From Geothrix sp. (lineage in GTDB: Bacteria > Acidobacteriota > Holophagae > Holophagales > Holophagaceae), in NCBI GenBank assembly GCA_030824075.1, contig JAVBYJ010000035.1, positions 1 through 54,425 on the forward strand: a DNA stretch of 54,425 nt. Reading direction: 5' to 3'. The notes beneath the pieces were generated by a model, which was not told the DNA's origin, ran no database searches, and worked only from the letters and a program-made list of their open reading frames with translations. Position numbers and translations under genes: made by a program. Each line of letters opens with the position of its first letter. Position 1 is the stretch's first letter. This document shows, in pieces, positions 33,985-43,065 of this stretch.

Positions 33985-36900
33985 ATGTCTTTCACGTTGG
34001 CACGCCTTAAACCCTTGTTGTTAGGTTTGTTCGCCGCCTCGGTTCTTGTCGCCCAGGTAGACCCCAAACTGCTGACTCCCACGGATCTGCTCGACGTCTA
34101 CAAGAGCGGCGGCGTGAAGCCGGAAATGATCACCATCTTCGATTTTTCAGGGTCCATGCACGCCATGTTTTGGCACAAGGACTACTTTGCCGATTGGGAT
34201 CAGAGCATTCATTCCAAGGTACCCACGGGGCTTTCCACGGATTGGGAGGGTGTGGTTCCGTACTTGAACACGACCACCAAGACTGTTTCTTTTCGGTATA
34301 AGGCCACAGGCTATTCCGATTCGGGAAGCACTGGCACATACATGTCCATGACCGGGGGGAAACTCCTCAAGCCAGATGGTACGTATGTGAATACCTCGAC
34401 CGGGACAGCCCTCTCCTGGGTCCAGCAAGCCACTCACGTGGAGATTACCGCCACACACCCGACTAGCGGCGTGAAGCGGACCCTGCATATTCCCATTCCA
34501 TGGGCGCTGTTCAAGGCCACTTCGACCGATATCCTGGGCAACATCCTTCCGATGACGACCTTGGTGAAGGATTCTATTCCAGACGTCGATGCTGGTCAGG
34601 ACGTGATTTATGACACTCTCTACACCAATACCTACAACATCATTCAAACGGGTTCTGACCCCGCCAACAAGATCGGTCGCTTTCATTACAACTATGATTA
34701 CCTCTACTGGCTCTTCTTTGGTACCAAGAAAAAGGGGCCAACCGGGGATGACGAAAGTGGTGGTTCGGGTACGTACAAGGATGATGCCGGAGGCGGCGGG
34801 ACCTATGTCATTCCTCGCCCATCTGAGGGCGGCCGTTGTTTCGCTAATGACATTCCTGCTGGAACCCGATTCCAGTTTCTCAAGGCGGCGACCCTGAAGA
34901 CCTGGTACGCCAACCAAGACAAGCTCTGGTGGGCATACCGATCTTTAGATAACCACAGTGAGGAAGAAAAAAAATCGACCATTGATACCGCCAACCTAAC
35001 TGGCAACGAAAGAAAATTAGTGCTGTTTCAAAAATCATCTGCTGGTGTCATTCACAGTTCAGTCACGAAGATTCAAGGACTCGCACCCTATACCTCCACC
35101 CCCTATAACTACGCGTTGGCCAATAGTTATGCCCAGATGGTGATTAACGATGCGGGCGCTAGCGTCTTCGATGCGGCCCATACCCCTTCCCATGAAAATC
35201 CATCGCCCTGCCGTACTTCCTGGGTGATCCTATTCACCGATGGCAATGCCAACGATGCGACCCCCAGTGGGAGTTGGGATAAGACATCGGGAGGCACTTG
35301 GACCACCTATGGCCAGGTCAAGGCCATTCCTTTTTCGGGCCTCAATCCAGATGGAGGCTACTTCAACGTGTGGAGTCTGGCTGCTGTAGCAGCTCACGCA
35401 GACCCAGTCGCTGGTCAGCAAGTTTCCGGCACTGGCGCACCCTCTCTCTTTGCACCTTTCCGGGTGAAGAGCCGTGGATCGGCTGGCACGGATGGCCGGT
35501 ATATCACAACCATGACAGTGGGGCTGAGCCTTGCGGGTAGAGCCACTGACACCCAGGGAGGTAAGGGGCCCTTAATCAAGACGGCTGGCTATGGCGATCC
35601 GAGGAACCATAAAGACAAAGTATCTACCGATGTGATTTTTGATCCAACGAATTGGGTGGCCGATGGTGTAACAGTGACAGGCAAAACGTCGGTCAATTTT
35701 TTTGATGCCACCGATCCCACGACCCTCTCCAATAGCCTCAGCAAGATCATTGCGCGAATCACTGCCGCAGACACCAGCATCACTGCGCCGGCGGCGCCCT
35801 TGGTCGGCCTGAATCTGGGCAACCGCGCCTACCTTGGACGTTTTGGATCTTCCAATGATGGCCAGGGTTCCATCTGGAAAGGCGATCTGTTGATGGCGGG
35901 CCTTGGCATTCAGACAGATGGCACCGTGGGCCTCAAGGACAAGTTTGGGAACTTTCAGATGGATATCAATGAGGGCAATGCCGTGGCCTCTGCCTCGGCC
36001 ATGCTCAAGGCCAAGGGTTGGAAGAGCCGGAACATCTACACCATGGTTCCCGAAACGGTCATACCAGCAACCGGACTTCCTCTTACGGCGGCCCCTCAGG
36101 CTTTCAGCGATGCGAACAGTCTCCTTACCTACAAGGTGATGGGCACTTCAGACGCCTCGTCTGCGATTAGCTTGATCCGGTTCATCAGGGGAGCCTCAAA
36201 CGATGCCGTGCTAGATACGGCCAATGTTCCGACGTCCATCAGTACTTCCCGCACGGACCTCATGGGCGACATCATCAACAGTTCGCCGGCGGCTGTGGAG
36301 TATGATCCCGCCCTGATCCCTGCAAGCAGCACTTTGGCGGGCAAATGGGCCGGTTATGCCGCCATGAATGACCCACGCTTCCAGGTGATCTTCGTGGGAG
36401 ATAACCAAGGCCACTTCCATGCCTTTGGTGAGGTAAGTGGCATTGATAAAATTACCGGTGTACTCAAGGCGGACCTCGATGAACTCTGGAGTTTCGTCCC
36501 TCCAGAGTTGCTCAATAGTCCTTCGGTGGGCGGCACCATCTCTAAGTTGAAACTCCTCCAGGATAAGGGAAACGATCACATCTACACGGTGGATGGTTCG
36601 CCCTATATCTACTTCAAGGACAAGGCCCTGCCTGGATCCCCCACAGGAAACCGTCGGGTGGACAGCGCCGATACCATCCGCGTCATCATCGGGATGCGCA
36701 AGGGCGGACGCAGTTACTATGCCTTTGATGTGCTGAATCCAGGCGCACCCGTGCTGAAGTGGATGCTGGATCCGAATACATCCGGCGATCCGGCCATCAA
36801 GACCATGGGTTTGGCCACCTCTACACCTTCTGTCGCGCGGGTGGAGTTGGGAAGCCCCGCGGTGGAAACAGATGTGGTCTTCCTCGGTGGCGGTTACAGC

Positions 36901-38121
36901 AACAATGAATTGGACGCGCTCACCATCGGGAATAACCCAGGTCCAGCCAAATTGGGGCGATCCCTGATCGCCCTGAACGTGGAGGATGGCACCCCCATTA
37001 AGATCTACGACTTCGTGAATAACGGGCCTCTGGCTGCCGGCTTTCCCAACATGGGGGCCATCAGTGCGGGTGCCTTCCCATTCGAGTTCTATGTGGGGTC
37101 CAAGAAGGCCCAGCGGGTTTATTTTGGGGATCACTCCGGTGGTGTTTACGCCCTGGGGTCGATGCAAACCCTGTCAACGCAACCCGTGGGTTGGCGCCTG
37201 GACCACTCCAATATTGATCAATGGACCACTGATGGATCGATGAACATCAGCCAATCCCCCGGTAATGCCGGTGTTCGCTGGATCTATAAGGGACAGACGA
37301 CTCTAATATCGGGAAAGATTACTGCCGCTGCACCGATCTCGTCCACACCCGTGGCCTACCGCATTTCCAAGGCCATCCCTCAGTTCCTGCGGCCTTCCAG
37401 CAGCACTAACGCTCCAAACATGATTCCCCCTGTTGTCGGCGTCACCTTCGGGACCGGGGACCGCAACGATCCCATGGACTTGGATCCCATTGGCCCGGTG
37501 GCCAATACCCCCTACCGCCACATTATGGTCCTGGACCGCCAGGACAGCGCGGATATCCCGACGATTGGCGATGTGAATGGGTCAGGGAACGCCATCACTG
37601 ATGCCCTGCTTTCAGATCAGACCTCCACCCTGGTGCCAGGCGATACCAGCTATCTGGGTATCAACCTGAAGCTCGGGTACTACCTGCGGTTCCATGCTCC
37701 GACTCCAGATCCGCTCTCTGGCAAGTTCCTGTTTGAGAAATCCTACCTGAACCCTTTGGTCGTTAATGGAGGCTTGATCTTCTCCGCCTTCAAGCCCGGG
37801 AAGACCGGGAGCACCGTCGTCTGCGAAGGCGCTGGCGTCACTCACACCTATCGAATGTGCGATGCGCTGGCCCCCGTGTTCGGTGATGGGGATCTGGCAA
37901 CCACCGGTTCGACCGATAAACTGCTGTCTGGCTGCAATGGGTTTGTGTTCACCTGGACCAACCTGGCTGGCGATCTCACGGCCATCGGCAGCCGCATGGT
38001 TCTCCAAAGTGGGCAGGATACGCCCGCCGCAGGAACCTCCGGCAACGTAAAAATCCAGGATCTGGTTGTCCAAGGCGGAACGCAGTCATTCGCCCCCAGG
38101 GCCTGGCGGATCATACGTTGA
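33985..38121 (+). CDS. pilY1: PilY1-type pilus tip adhesin with VWA and beta-propeller
   Basis: A 1378-residue exported protein with a signal peptide (residues 1-24). A VWA-like N-terminal domain starts with a metal site D53-F-S55-G-S57, and a later strand SWVILFTDGNANDATP fits a VWA domain with large insertions. The C-terminal third has the PilY1 beta-propeller pattern (IFVGDNQGHFHAFGEV, SYYAFDVLNPG, RVYFGDHSGGVYALG). PilY1 caps type IV pili, promotes adhesion and surface sensing, and works with PilV/W/X. Base use is more AT-rich than its neighbours, especially around 34.6-35.1 kb. A terminator follows. Confidence 0.9.
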   Translation: MSFTLARLKPLLLGLFAASVLVAQVDPKLLTPTDLLDVYKSGGVKPEMITIFDFSGSMHAMFWHKDYFADWDQSIHSKVPTGLSTDWEGVVPYLNTTTKTVSFRYKATGYSDSGSTGTYMSMTGGKLLKPDGTYVNTSTGTALSWVQQATHVEITATHPTSGVKRTLHIPIPWALFKATSTDILGNILPMTTLVKDSIPDVDAGQDVIYDTLYTNTYNIIQTGSDPANKIGRFHYNYDYLYWLFFGTKKKGPTGDDESGGSGTYKDDAGGGGTYVIPRPSEGGRCFANDIPAGTRFQFLKAATLKTWYANQDKLWWAYRSLDNHSEEEKKSTIDTANLTGNERKLVLFQKSSAGVIHSSVTKIQGLAPYTSTPYNYALANSYAQMVINDAGASVFDAAHTPSHENPSPCRTSWVILFTDGNANDATPSGSWDKTSGGTWTTYGQVKAIPFSGLNPDGGYFNVWSLAAVAAHADPVAGQQVSGTGAPSLFAPFRVKSRGSAGTDGRYITTMTVGLSLAGRATDTQGGKGPLIKTAGYGDPRNHKDKVSTDVIFDPTNWVADGVTVTGKTSVNFFDATDPTTLSNSLSKIIARITAADTSITAPAAPLVGLNLGNRAYLGRFGSSNDGQGSIWKGDLLMAGLGIQTDGTVGLKDKFGNFQMDINEGNAVASASAMLKAKGWKSRNIYTMVPETVIPATGLPLTAAPQAFSDANSLLTYKVMGTSDASSAISLIRFIRGASNDAVLDTANVPTSISTSRTDLMGDIINSSPAAVEYDPALIPASSTLAGKWAGYAAMNDPRFQVIFVGDNQGHFHAFGEVSGIDKITGVLKADLDELWSFVPPELLNSPSVGGTISKLKLLQDKGNDHIYTVDGSPYIYFKDKALPGSPTGNRRVDSADTIRVIIGMRKGGRSYYAFDVLNPGAPVLKWMLDPNTSGDPAIKTMGLATSTPSVARVELGSPAVETDVVFLGGGYSNNELDALTIGNNPGPAKLGRSLIALNVEDGTPIKIYDFVNNGPLAAGFPNMGAISAGAFPFEFYVGSKKAQRVYFGDHSGGVYALGSMQTLSTQPVGWRLDHSNIDQWTTDGSMNISQSPGNAGVRWIYKGQTTLISGKITAAAPISSTPVAYRISKAIPQFLRPSSSTNAPNMIPPVVGVTFGTGDRNDPMDLDPIGPVANTPYRHIMVLDRQDSADIPTIGDVNGSGNAITDALLSDQTSTLVPGDTSYLGINLKLGYYLRFHAPTPDPLSGKFLFEKSYLNPLVVNGGLIFSAFKPGKTGSTVVCEGAGVTHTYRMCDALAPVFGDGDLATTGSTDKLLSGCNGFVFTWTNLAGDLTAIGSRMVLQSGQDTPAAGTSGNVKIQDLVVQGGTQSFAPRAWRIIR

Positions 38122-38147
38122 ATGCGCCTCATTCCTGAATCTTTCCA

Positions 38148-38169
38148 GGGGCCCGTAAGGGCCCCTTTT
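38148..38169 (+). terminator. Rho-independent terminator of the pilus operon
   Basis: GGGGCCC (38148-38154), loop GTAA, GGGCCCC (38159-38165), followed by TTTT. It ends the fimT-pilY1 transcript before rsmA. Confidence 0.9.
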
Positions 38170-38203
38170 CATATCCCCATGCAAGGAGGTGGTACGCTGA
38201 ACT

Positions 38204-39022
38204 GTGTCAGATCCTTCAACCGTCGCCCGCCTTCGCCCGAAGAAGGCCTTTGGCCAGAATTTCCTGGTGAACGAGGGGGCCATTGCCACCATCGTGAGCG
38301 CGGCCTTGGCATCGCGTGCGGCGAGGATCCTGGAGATCGGCCCGGGGCCAGGCGTACTCACTGAGCGGCTGCTGGTGGATGGCCGGCCACTCTGGGCGGT
38401 GGATCTGGATCCGGAAGCCTGTGACCTCTTACGGGACCGTTTCTCGACCCAACCCCATTTCTGCTTGCTCCAGGGGGATGCCGTACGGATCCCCCTGCCG
38501 GAGGGCGCCTCCTGGTCCGTGGTTGGCAACCTGCCCTACAACGCCGCCACACCCATTCTGGCCCGGTTGCTCACGGAGGGCATTCTTTGGGACCGCATGG
38601 TGCTCATGTTCCAACTGGAAGTGGCGCAAAAGCTGATGGGCGTGCCCAGCACCAAGGCCTACGGTCCGCTGTCGGTGTTGACCCAGCTCTGCGCACGGTT
38701 GACGCGGCTCATGAAGCTGGGACCGGGATCCTTCCGTCCCTCGCCCAAGGTGGATTCGGCCGTGGTGCAGTTCGTTCCCCGTGAGGACGCGCCCAGCCTG
38801 ATCGAACGAAAGGCCCTGCTCACCGTGCTCCACCGCTCGTTCGCCCACCGTCGCAAAACGCTGGCGAACAATTGGCAAGGGGTTTTGTCGGCTGAAGGCC
38901 TGATCAGCGTGGGGCTGGCCCCGGCGTTTCGCGCCGAAGTGATCCCGCCTTCGACGTGGCTGGAGGTTACCCAAAGACTCATGAAACGACATCCGGAGGT
39001 GTTCCCATCGTCATGCCCGTAG
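38204..39022 (+). CDS. rsmA: 16S rRNA dimethyladenosine transferase RsmA (KsgA)
   Basis: A 272-residue SAM methyltransferase that dimethylates two adjacent adenines near the 3' end of 16S rRNA during 30S maturation. AFGQNFLVNEGAIATIV, SAM motif ILEIGPGPGVLTERLL, NLPYNAATPIL catalytic motif, and FRPSPKVDSAVVQF are all present. Start: GTG 38204, the only in-frame option since a stop lies two codons upstream. The strong AAGGAGG site is 14 bases away, an unusually long spacing. It overlaps the RNase J gene by ten bases. Confidence 0.95.
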   Translation: MSDPSTVARLRPKKAFGQNFLVNEGAIATIVSAALASRAARILEIGPGPGVLTERLLVDGRPLWAVDLDPEACDLLRDRFSTQPHFCLLQGDAVRIPLPEGASWSVVGNLPYNAATPILARLLTEGILWDRMVLMFQLEVAQKLMGVPSTKAYGPLSVLTQLCARLTRLMKLGPGSFRPSPKVDSAVVQFVPREDAPSLIERKALLTVLHRSFAHRRKTLANNWQGVLSAEGLISVGLAPAFRAEVIPPSTWLEVTQRLMKRHPEVFPSSCP

Positions 39023-40728
39023 CGTCTGAATTTGAAGCCTGGACCGAGGCACCTGCTGCCGATGAACTGCGGCTGATCCCCATTGGCGGGCTCGGCGAGT
39101 TCGGTATGAACGCATTGGTCGTGCACAGCGCTCGCAGCCTTTTCCTGGTGGACTGCGGCCAGCTCTTTCCCTCGGATGACCAGCCGGGCATCGATTCCAT
39201 CGTGCCGGACTTCGCCTACCTGGAGCCCTTCGCGGATCGCATCCAGGCTGTGCTGCTCACCCACGGCCACGAGGATCATATCGGCGCGTTGCCCTACTTT
39301 CTCCGCCGCTGGCCGGTGCCGGTCTATGGCACCGCGTTCACCCTGGGGCTGGTGGAAGGCAAGCTGCGTGAGCATGGCCTGGATCCGGGCCTGCTCCATC
39401 CCGTGCGGGACTACGGCCGCGTGAAGGTCGGTGATGGCGAGATCGAAGCGGAGTGGATCCCCGTCACCCACAGCATCCCGGACGCCTGTGCCCTAGCCCT
39501 GCACACCCCCCAGGGGGTGCTGGTGCATTCGGGTGATTTCAAGGTGGACCCTGAGCCCATGGACGGGCGCTTCACGGGCATGGATCGCCTGAGGACCCTG
39601 GGTGATGCCGGTGTGCGCCTGCTCATGGCGGATTCCACCAACATCGGCCGACCGGGCCGTTCACCGTCGGAATCCGTGTGCCGTGAGGGCCTGGAGTCTG
39701 CCTTCGAGCAGACGAAGGGCCGCCTTTTCGTCACCACCTTCAGCTCGAACATCCACCGCCTCCAGTTGTTGATAGACCTGGCTTACGAATTCCGCCGCCG
39801 GGTGGTGTTGCTGGGGCGCAGCCTCGACCGCAACCTCACCTTGGCGCGGTCCCTCAAGCGCCTGTCCCTGCCGGACGACATCCTGATCGACGCCAAGGAT
39901 GCCCAGCTCTACGATCCCGGCGACCTGCTCGTGCTCTGCACCGGCAGTCAGGGCGAACCCATGAGCGGGCTGGCCCGGTTGCTCCGGCGGGAGGTGAAGG
40001 GCCTGCGGATAGAGCCCGGCGACCGACTGGTGGTGAGCGCCCGGTCCATCCCTGGAAACGAAGTGGCCATCTCGCGGATGCTGGATGCGGCGGAACGACT
40101 GGGGGCAGAGACTTCCACGGAAGGGTTCGGCCCCGTCCACGCCTCTGGCCATGGCAGCCGGGACGAATTAGCCGATCTCATTCGCGCTGCGCGGCCCGAG
40201 CAGATGGTGCCGGTGCATGGTACCTATCGGAACCTGCGGGCCCATGGTGCCCTCGCGGCGTCGCTGGGGTGGACACCGGAGCGCATCTCCCTTCTGGACG
40301 GTGGGCTTTGCCTGCGTCTCTTCAAGGATGGCGGGGTGGATATGCCGGGGGCCGTGCCTGTGGGCAAATGCTTCGTGGATCAGGGCGTGGACCACATGGT
40401 GGATGCCCGCGTGGTGCAGGATCGCCTCATCCTCCAGGAGGACGGTGTAGTCTTCGCCACCCTGCTGGTGGATCCCCAGACCGGCGAGTTAGCGGCACAG
40501 CCCACCATCCTCAGCCGAGGCTTCGTGATGCTTTCGGATGACGAGGCCTACGCTGAGTTGCTGGCGGGCGTCGCCCGCAAGGCCTACGAAGAGGCGCCGC
40601 CTGGGGTCCGCGAGGACGGGGCGGCCCTCAGGGATACGCTGCGGCTTGCCCTGCGGCGGATCATCCGCAAGACCACTCAGACACGGCCGCTGGTCATCCC
40701 CGTGATCCTGGAGGCCCCGTCACTCTGA
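39013..40728 (+). CDS. rnj: Ribonuclease J family protein
   Basis: A 571-residue metallo-beta-lactamase/beta-CASP RNase. It has the zinc motif THGHEDHIGALPYF (H84, H86, D88, H89), HSGDFKVDP, beta-CASP motif region (VTTFSSNIHRLQ, LLGRSLDRN, LVLCTGSQGEP) and the C-terminal HASGHGS and VPVHGTYRN. These enzymes have endonuclease and 5'-3' exonuclease activity in RNA decay and rRNA maturation. The ATG lies inside the last codons of rsmA. A possible ribosome-binding site (GGAGG) is 13 bases upstream. The C-terminal dimer domain ends just before the convergent Spy-like gene. Confidence 0.92.
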   Translation: MPVASEFEAWTEAPAADELRLIPIGGLGEFGMNALVVHSARSLFLVDCGQLFPSDDQPGIDSIVPDFAYLEPFADRIQAVLLTHGHEDHIGALPYFLRRWPVPVYGTAFTLGLVEGKLREHGLDPGLLHPVRDYGRVKVGDGEIEAEWIPVTHSIPDACALALHTPQGVLVHSGDFKVDPEPMDGRFTGMDRLRTLGDAGVRLLMADSTNIGRPGRSPSESVCREGLESAFEQTKGRLFVTTFSSNIHRLQLLIDLAYEFRRRVVLLGRSLDRNLTLARSLKRLSLPDDILIDAKDAQLYDPGDLLVLCTGSQGEPMSGLARLLRREVKGLRIEPGDRLVVSARSIPGNEVAISRMLDAAERLGAETSTEGFGPVHASGHGSRDELADLIRAARPEQMVPVHGTYRNLRAHGALAASLGWTPERISLLDGGLCLRLFKDGGVDMPGAVPVGKCFVDQGVDHMVDARVVQDRLILQEDGVVFATLLVDPQTGELAAQPTILSRGFVMLSDDEAYAELLAGVARKAYEEAPPGVREDGAALRDTLRLALRRIIRKTTQTRPLVIPVILEAPSL

Positions 40729-40731
40729 GGC

Positions 40732-41247
40732 CTACCGTCCGCCCCGTCGGATCCCACCACCGATACCCCCCTGGCGGAGGCCCACGCCGCCCGGGCGGTT
40801 TCCGAGGCCCTGCCTCAGGGCCTCCACCACCCGCCGCTGCATATCCTCCACCTGGACGATCAGGCGGACCTGCTGAGCGGGGCTGAGCTTCCCCCGGATG
40901 TCATCCTCGAACTTGAACTTGAGATCCGCCTGCTGTCGGCGCAAATCCACAAAGTGGTCGAGCATGGGCCGGACCTTGGCGTTCTTTTCTTCCTCGGAGC
41001 CTGGCCCCAGCAAAATATCGTTAAACTGGCGTCGGATCTGCTGGATCTGCTGAGTTTTTTCAAACTGCTCCCGGTCATAGCGGGACCAGCGCTCCACCAC
41101 GGCACGGGCCTGTTCCTCGGGAAGACCGACGGACTGCTGAAGCTGGTCCAAACGAAAGCGGGCCAGTGGCCGATCATCTTCAGTCTGGCCATGGCCAGGT
41201 GCCGAAGCGATCAGCAGGATGGACATTAGGAAAACATGGCGGAACAT
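40732..41247 (-). CDS. Spy/CpxP-like periplasmic protein of an ECF sigma operon
   Basis: A 171-residue protein with a signal peptide (MFRHVFLMSILLIASAPGHG). A long helical Gln/Arg/Glu-rich domain with two Spy-like LTxxQ-type segments (VGLPEEQARAVVERW and KLSPAQQVRLIVQVE) and a Gly/Arg-rich C-terminal tail (GGVGLRQGGIGGGIRRGG) follow. Spy/CpxP proteins are periplasmic chaperones or stress sensors, and some (CnrX-like) control ECF sigma factors. Here it is the third gene after sigma and anti-sigma genes, separated by four bases. Confidence 0.75.
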   Translation of the reverse strand: MFRHVFLMSILLIASAPGHGQTEDDRPLARFRLDQLQQSVGLPEEQARAVVERWSRYDREQFEKTQQIQQIRRQFNDILLGPGSEEEKNAKVRPMLDHFVDLRRQQADLKFKFEDDIRGKLSPAQQVRLIVQVEDMQRRVVEALRQGLGNRPGGVGLRQGGIGGGIRRGGR

Positions 41248-41251
41248 GGGG

Positions 41252-41758
41252 TCACCTCAGGGACGATTGGGAGGATTCCAGGCGCTTCAGGAGTGCCTTC
41301 ATTTCTTCAGGCGTGAGCGACTGGACCTCGGCGGCATCCTCTTCACGATCATGGAAGGGGGTATCGGAAACATTGGTTTCCACGGTTTCGATCTGGCGGG
41401 GCAGGGTGGCCTCGACAAGGGGCGTGCGGTTGGCACGGCCGGCCCAGAAGGCACTGGCACCGACGGCCATGAGCAGGGCGGCCGCGGTGGCCCAAGTGAA
41501 AGGGCGCACCCGCCGGCGAAGGCTGGTCCGGGCAGGAAGCTTGCGCAGCACGCGGTCAGGCAGGCGCTCGAAATAGCCGGCCGGAGCCAAAGCCTCGGGA
41601 GCGTCTTCCTGGGCGAGGTAGATGACCCGGGCTTCCGAGCAGGCACGGCAGATCTTCATGTGGGCCTCCACCTCAGGACTGAGATCCAGCGGATCCTTCA
41701 GGACCGAATCGAGTGTCCGGGAACAGGCTTCGGGAATGGGGAGCAGAGGATGGGTCAT
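41252..41758 (-). CDS. Zinc-finger anti-sigma factor
   Basis: A 168-residue membrane protein with an N-terminal cytoplasmic zinc anti-sigma motif HMKICRAC (H33, C37, C40; HxxxCxxC). One transmembrane helix lies at about residues 87-106 (FTWATAAALLMAVGASAFWAG), followed by an acidic periplasmic C-terminal part ending in a Ser-rich tail. The ZAS fold holds the cognate ECF sigma factor at the membrane. The start overlaps the sigma gene stop as ATGA, which fits co-production with its partner. Confidence 0.85.
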   Translation of the reverse strand: MTHPLLPIPEACSRTLDSVLKDPLDLSPEVEAHMKICRACSEARVIYLAQEDAPEALAPAGYFERLPDRVLRKLPARTSLRRRVRPFTWATAAALLMAVGASAFWAGRANRTPLVEATLPRQIETVETNVSDTPFHDREEDAAEVQSLTPEEMKALLKRLESSQSSLR

Positions 41759-42402
41759 ACCCGGCCTCCTTTCACATGGCGGGTCAGGTTCTGGATGGCA
41801 TGGAAAATATGGGCTTTCACACTGCCCACCGAGGTGCCCATTTCCAGGGCAATCTGTTCGTATTTCCAGTCGTATTGGAGCTTCAACGTCAGGGCCTCCT
41901 TCTGGCGTTTGGGCAGTTTCGGCAGGGCTTTCTGAAGCAGCCGCCGAGCCTCCTGATCCATCAGGGTGGCGATCTGGGTCTCCTCGATGCGGAGGGCTGG
42001 ATGCTCGAAGGTGCCCTCGAGGCCGTCAAGGCTTTCATGGTCCCTGGCGACCCGCACCCGGTAATTCAAGGCTTGCCGGGTGGCGATGGTGATGAGCCAG
42101 GTCCGGAAGGAAGATTCAAAACGGAAGCCGGGCAGGGCGCGGTAGACACGAATGAAGGTCTCCTGCACCACATCGTCTGCGTCCTGATGGTTCTTCAGGA
42201 TGGAAAAGGCTTTGCCATAGACATCCCGTGAGAACAGCCGCACCAGGGAGGCGAAGGCCCCCTGATCGCCCCCCTGGGCAGCCTCGACCCAGGCCAACAC
42301 CTCAGGCGTGTGGTACGGTGAGCCCGGATCAGGGGTTCGATCGGCGGTCGCGAGGGCCGTCTGGATCATGTGGGGCTCGCTCAAGGTGGCCATCGCCATC
42401 AT
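41755..42402 (-). CDS. ECF-family RNA polymerase sigma factor
   Basis: A 215-residue sigma factor. Region 2 (about residues 50-110, DADDVVQETFIRVYRALPGF, SSFRTWLITIATRQALNYR) and region 4 (about 160-205, LPKRQKEALTLKLQYDWKYE, EMGTSVGSVKAHIFHAIQNL) are present and no region 3 separates them. I chose ATG 42402 (MMAMATLSEP) because GAGGA precedes it; ATG 42444 would add 14 residues but has no ribosome-binding site. With the anti-sigma and Spy-like genes it forms an envelope-stress operon. Confidence 0.88.
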   Translation of the reverse strand: MMAMATLSEPHMIQTALATADRTPDPGSPYHTPEVLAWVEAAQGGDQGAFASLVRLFSRDVYGKAFSILKNHQDADDVVQETFIRVYRALPGFRFESSFRTWLITIATRQALNYRVRVARDHESLDGLEGTFEHPALRIEETQIATLMDQEARRLLQKALPKLPKRQKEALTLKLQYDWKYEQIALEMGTSVGSVKAHIFHAIQNLTRHVKGGRV

Positions 42403-42536
42403 GTTAGTCCTCAACGGCCGGAGAGGGGATGAATCGGCCGTCATCGGATGGACCCAGCGAGGGGTTCTCGGGTTGAATGGACAGGGCGTCGGCCTTCAGT
42501 CTTGAGCCCTCAATCATCCGATCTCCAGGAGTTTTC

Positions 42537-43058
42537 ATGCGCGACCGCATCACGCCCCTCTTGTCCGAGGCCCAGATCCGGGTCCGGGTCCAGGAATTGG
42601 GGGCTCAGCTGGCGAAGGATTACGCCGGGAAGGATCTCGTGGTCGTGGGCCTGCTCAACGGTGTGTTCCCCTTCTTCGCGGATCTCGTGCGCGCCATGGA
42701 ACTGGATTTCGATGTGAGTTTCATGCAGGTCGCCAGCTACGGCGGTGGCATGGAAAGTACGGGCGAGGTGCATATCCTCAAGGATCTTGACCGCAGCATC
42801 CAGGGCCACCATGCCCTGGTGGTGGAGGATATCGTGGACACGGGCCTCACCCTGTTCAAGGTCCGCAACCTTCTCAAGGACCGGGAGCCTCTGAGCCTGA
42901 AGATCTGCACCCTGCTGGACAAGCCCAGCCGCCGCAAGGTCGAGGTGCCCGTGGATTACGTCGGCTTCACCATCGAGGACCACTTCGTCGTCGGCTACGG
43001 TCTTGATTTCGATGGCAAGCTCCGCAACCTGCCCTACGTGGGCGTGTACCATCCGTAG
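42537..43058 (+). CDS. hpt: Hypoxanthine phosphoribosyltransferase
   Basis: A 173-residue purine-salvage enzyme that joins hypoxanthine or guanine to PRPP. The PRPP-binding motif VVEDIVDTGLTL (about residues 100-111), the flexible loop SYGGGMESTGEV, and the late DYVGFTIEDHFVVGYGLDFDGKLRNLP are conserved. Length is standard. AGGAG precedes the ATG at 42537. The gene starts a plus-strand run with lptE and holA eight bases later, so it could be the first gene of that operon. Confidence 0.93.
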   Translation: MRDRITPLLSEAQIRVRVQELGAQLAKDYAGKDLVVVGLLNGVFPFFADLVRAMELDFDVSFMQVASYGGGMESTGEVHILKDLDRSIQGHHALVVEDIVDTGLTLFKVRNLLKDREPLSLKICTLLDKPSRRKVEVPVDYVGFTIEDHFVVGYGLDFDGKLRNLPYVGVYHP

Positions 43059-43065
43059 GATTCCC

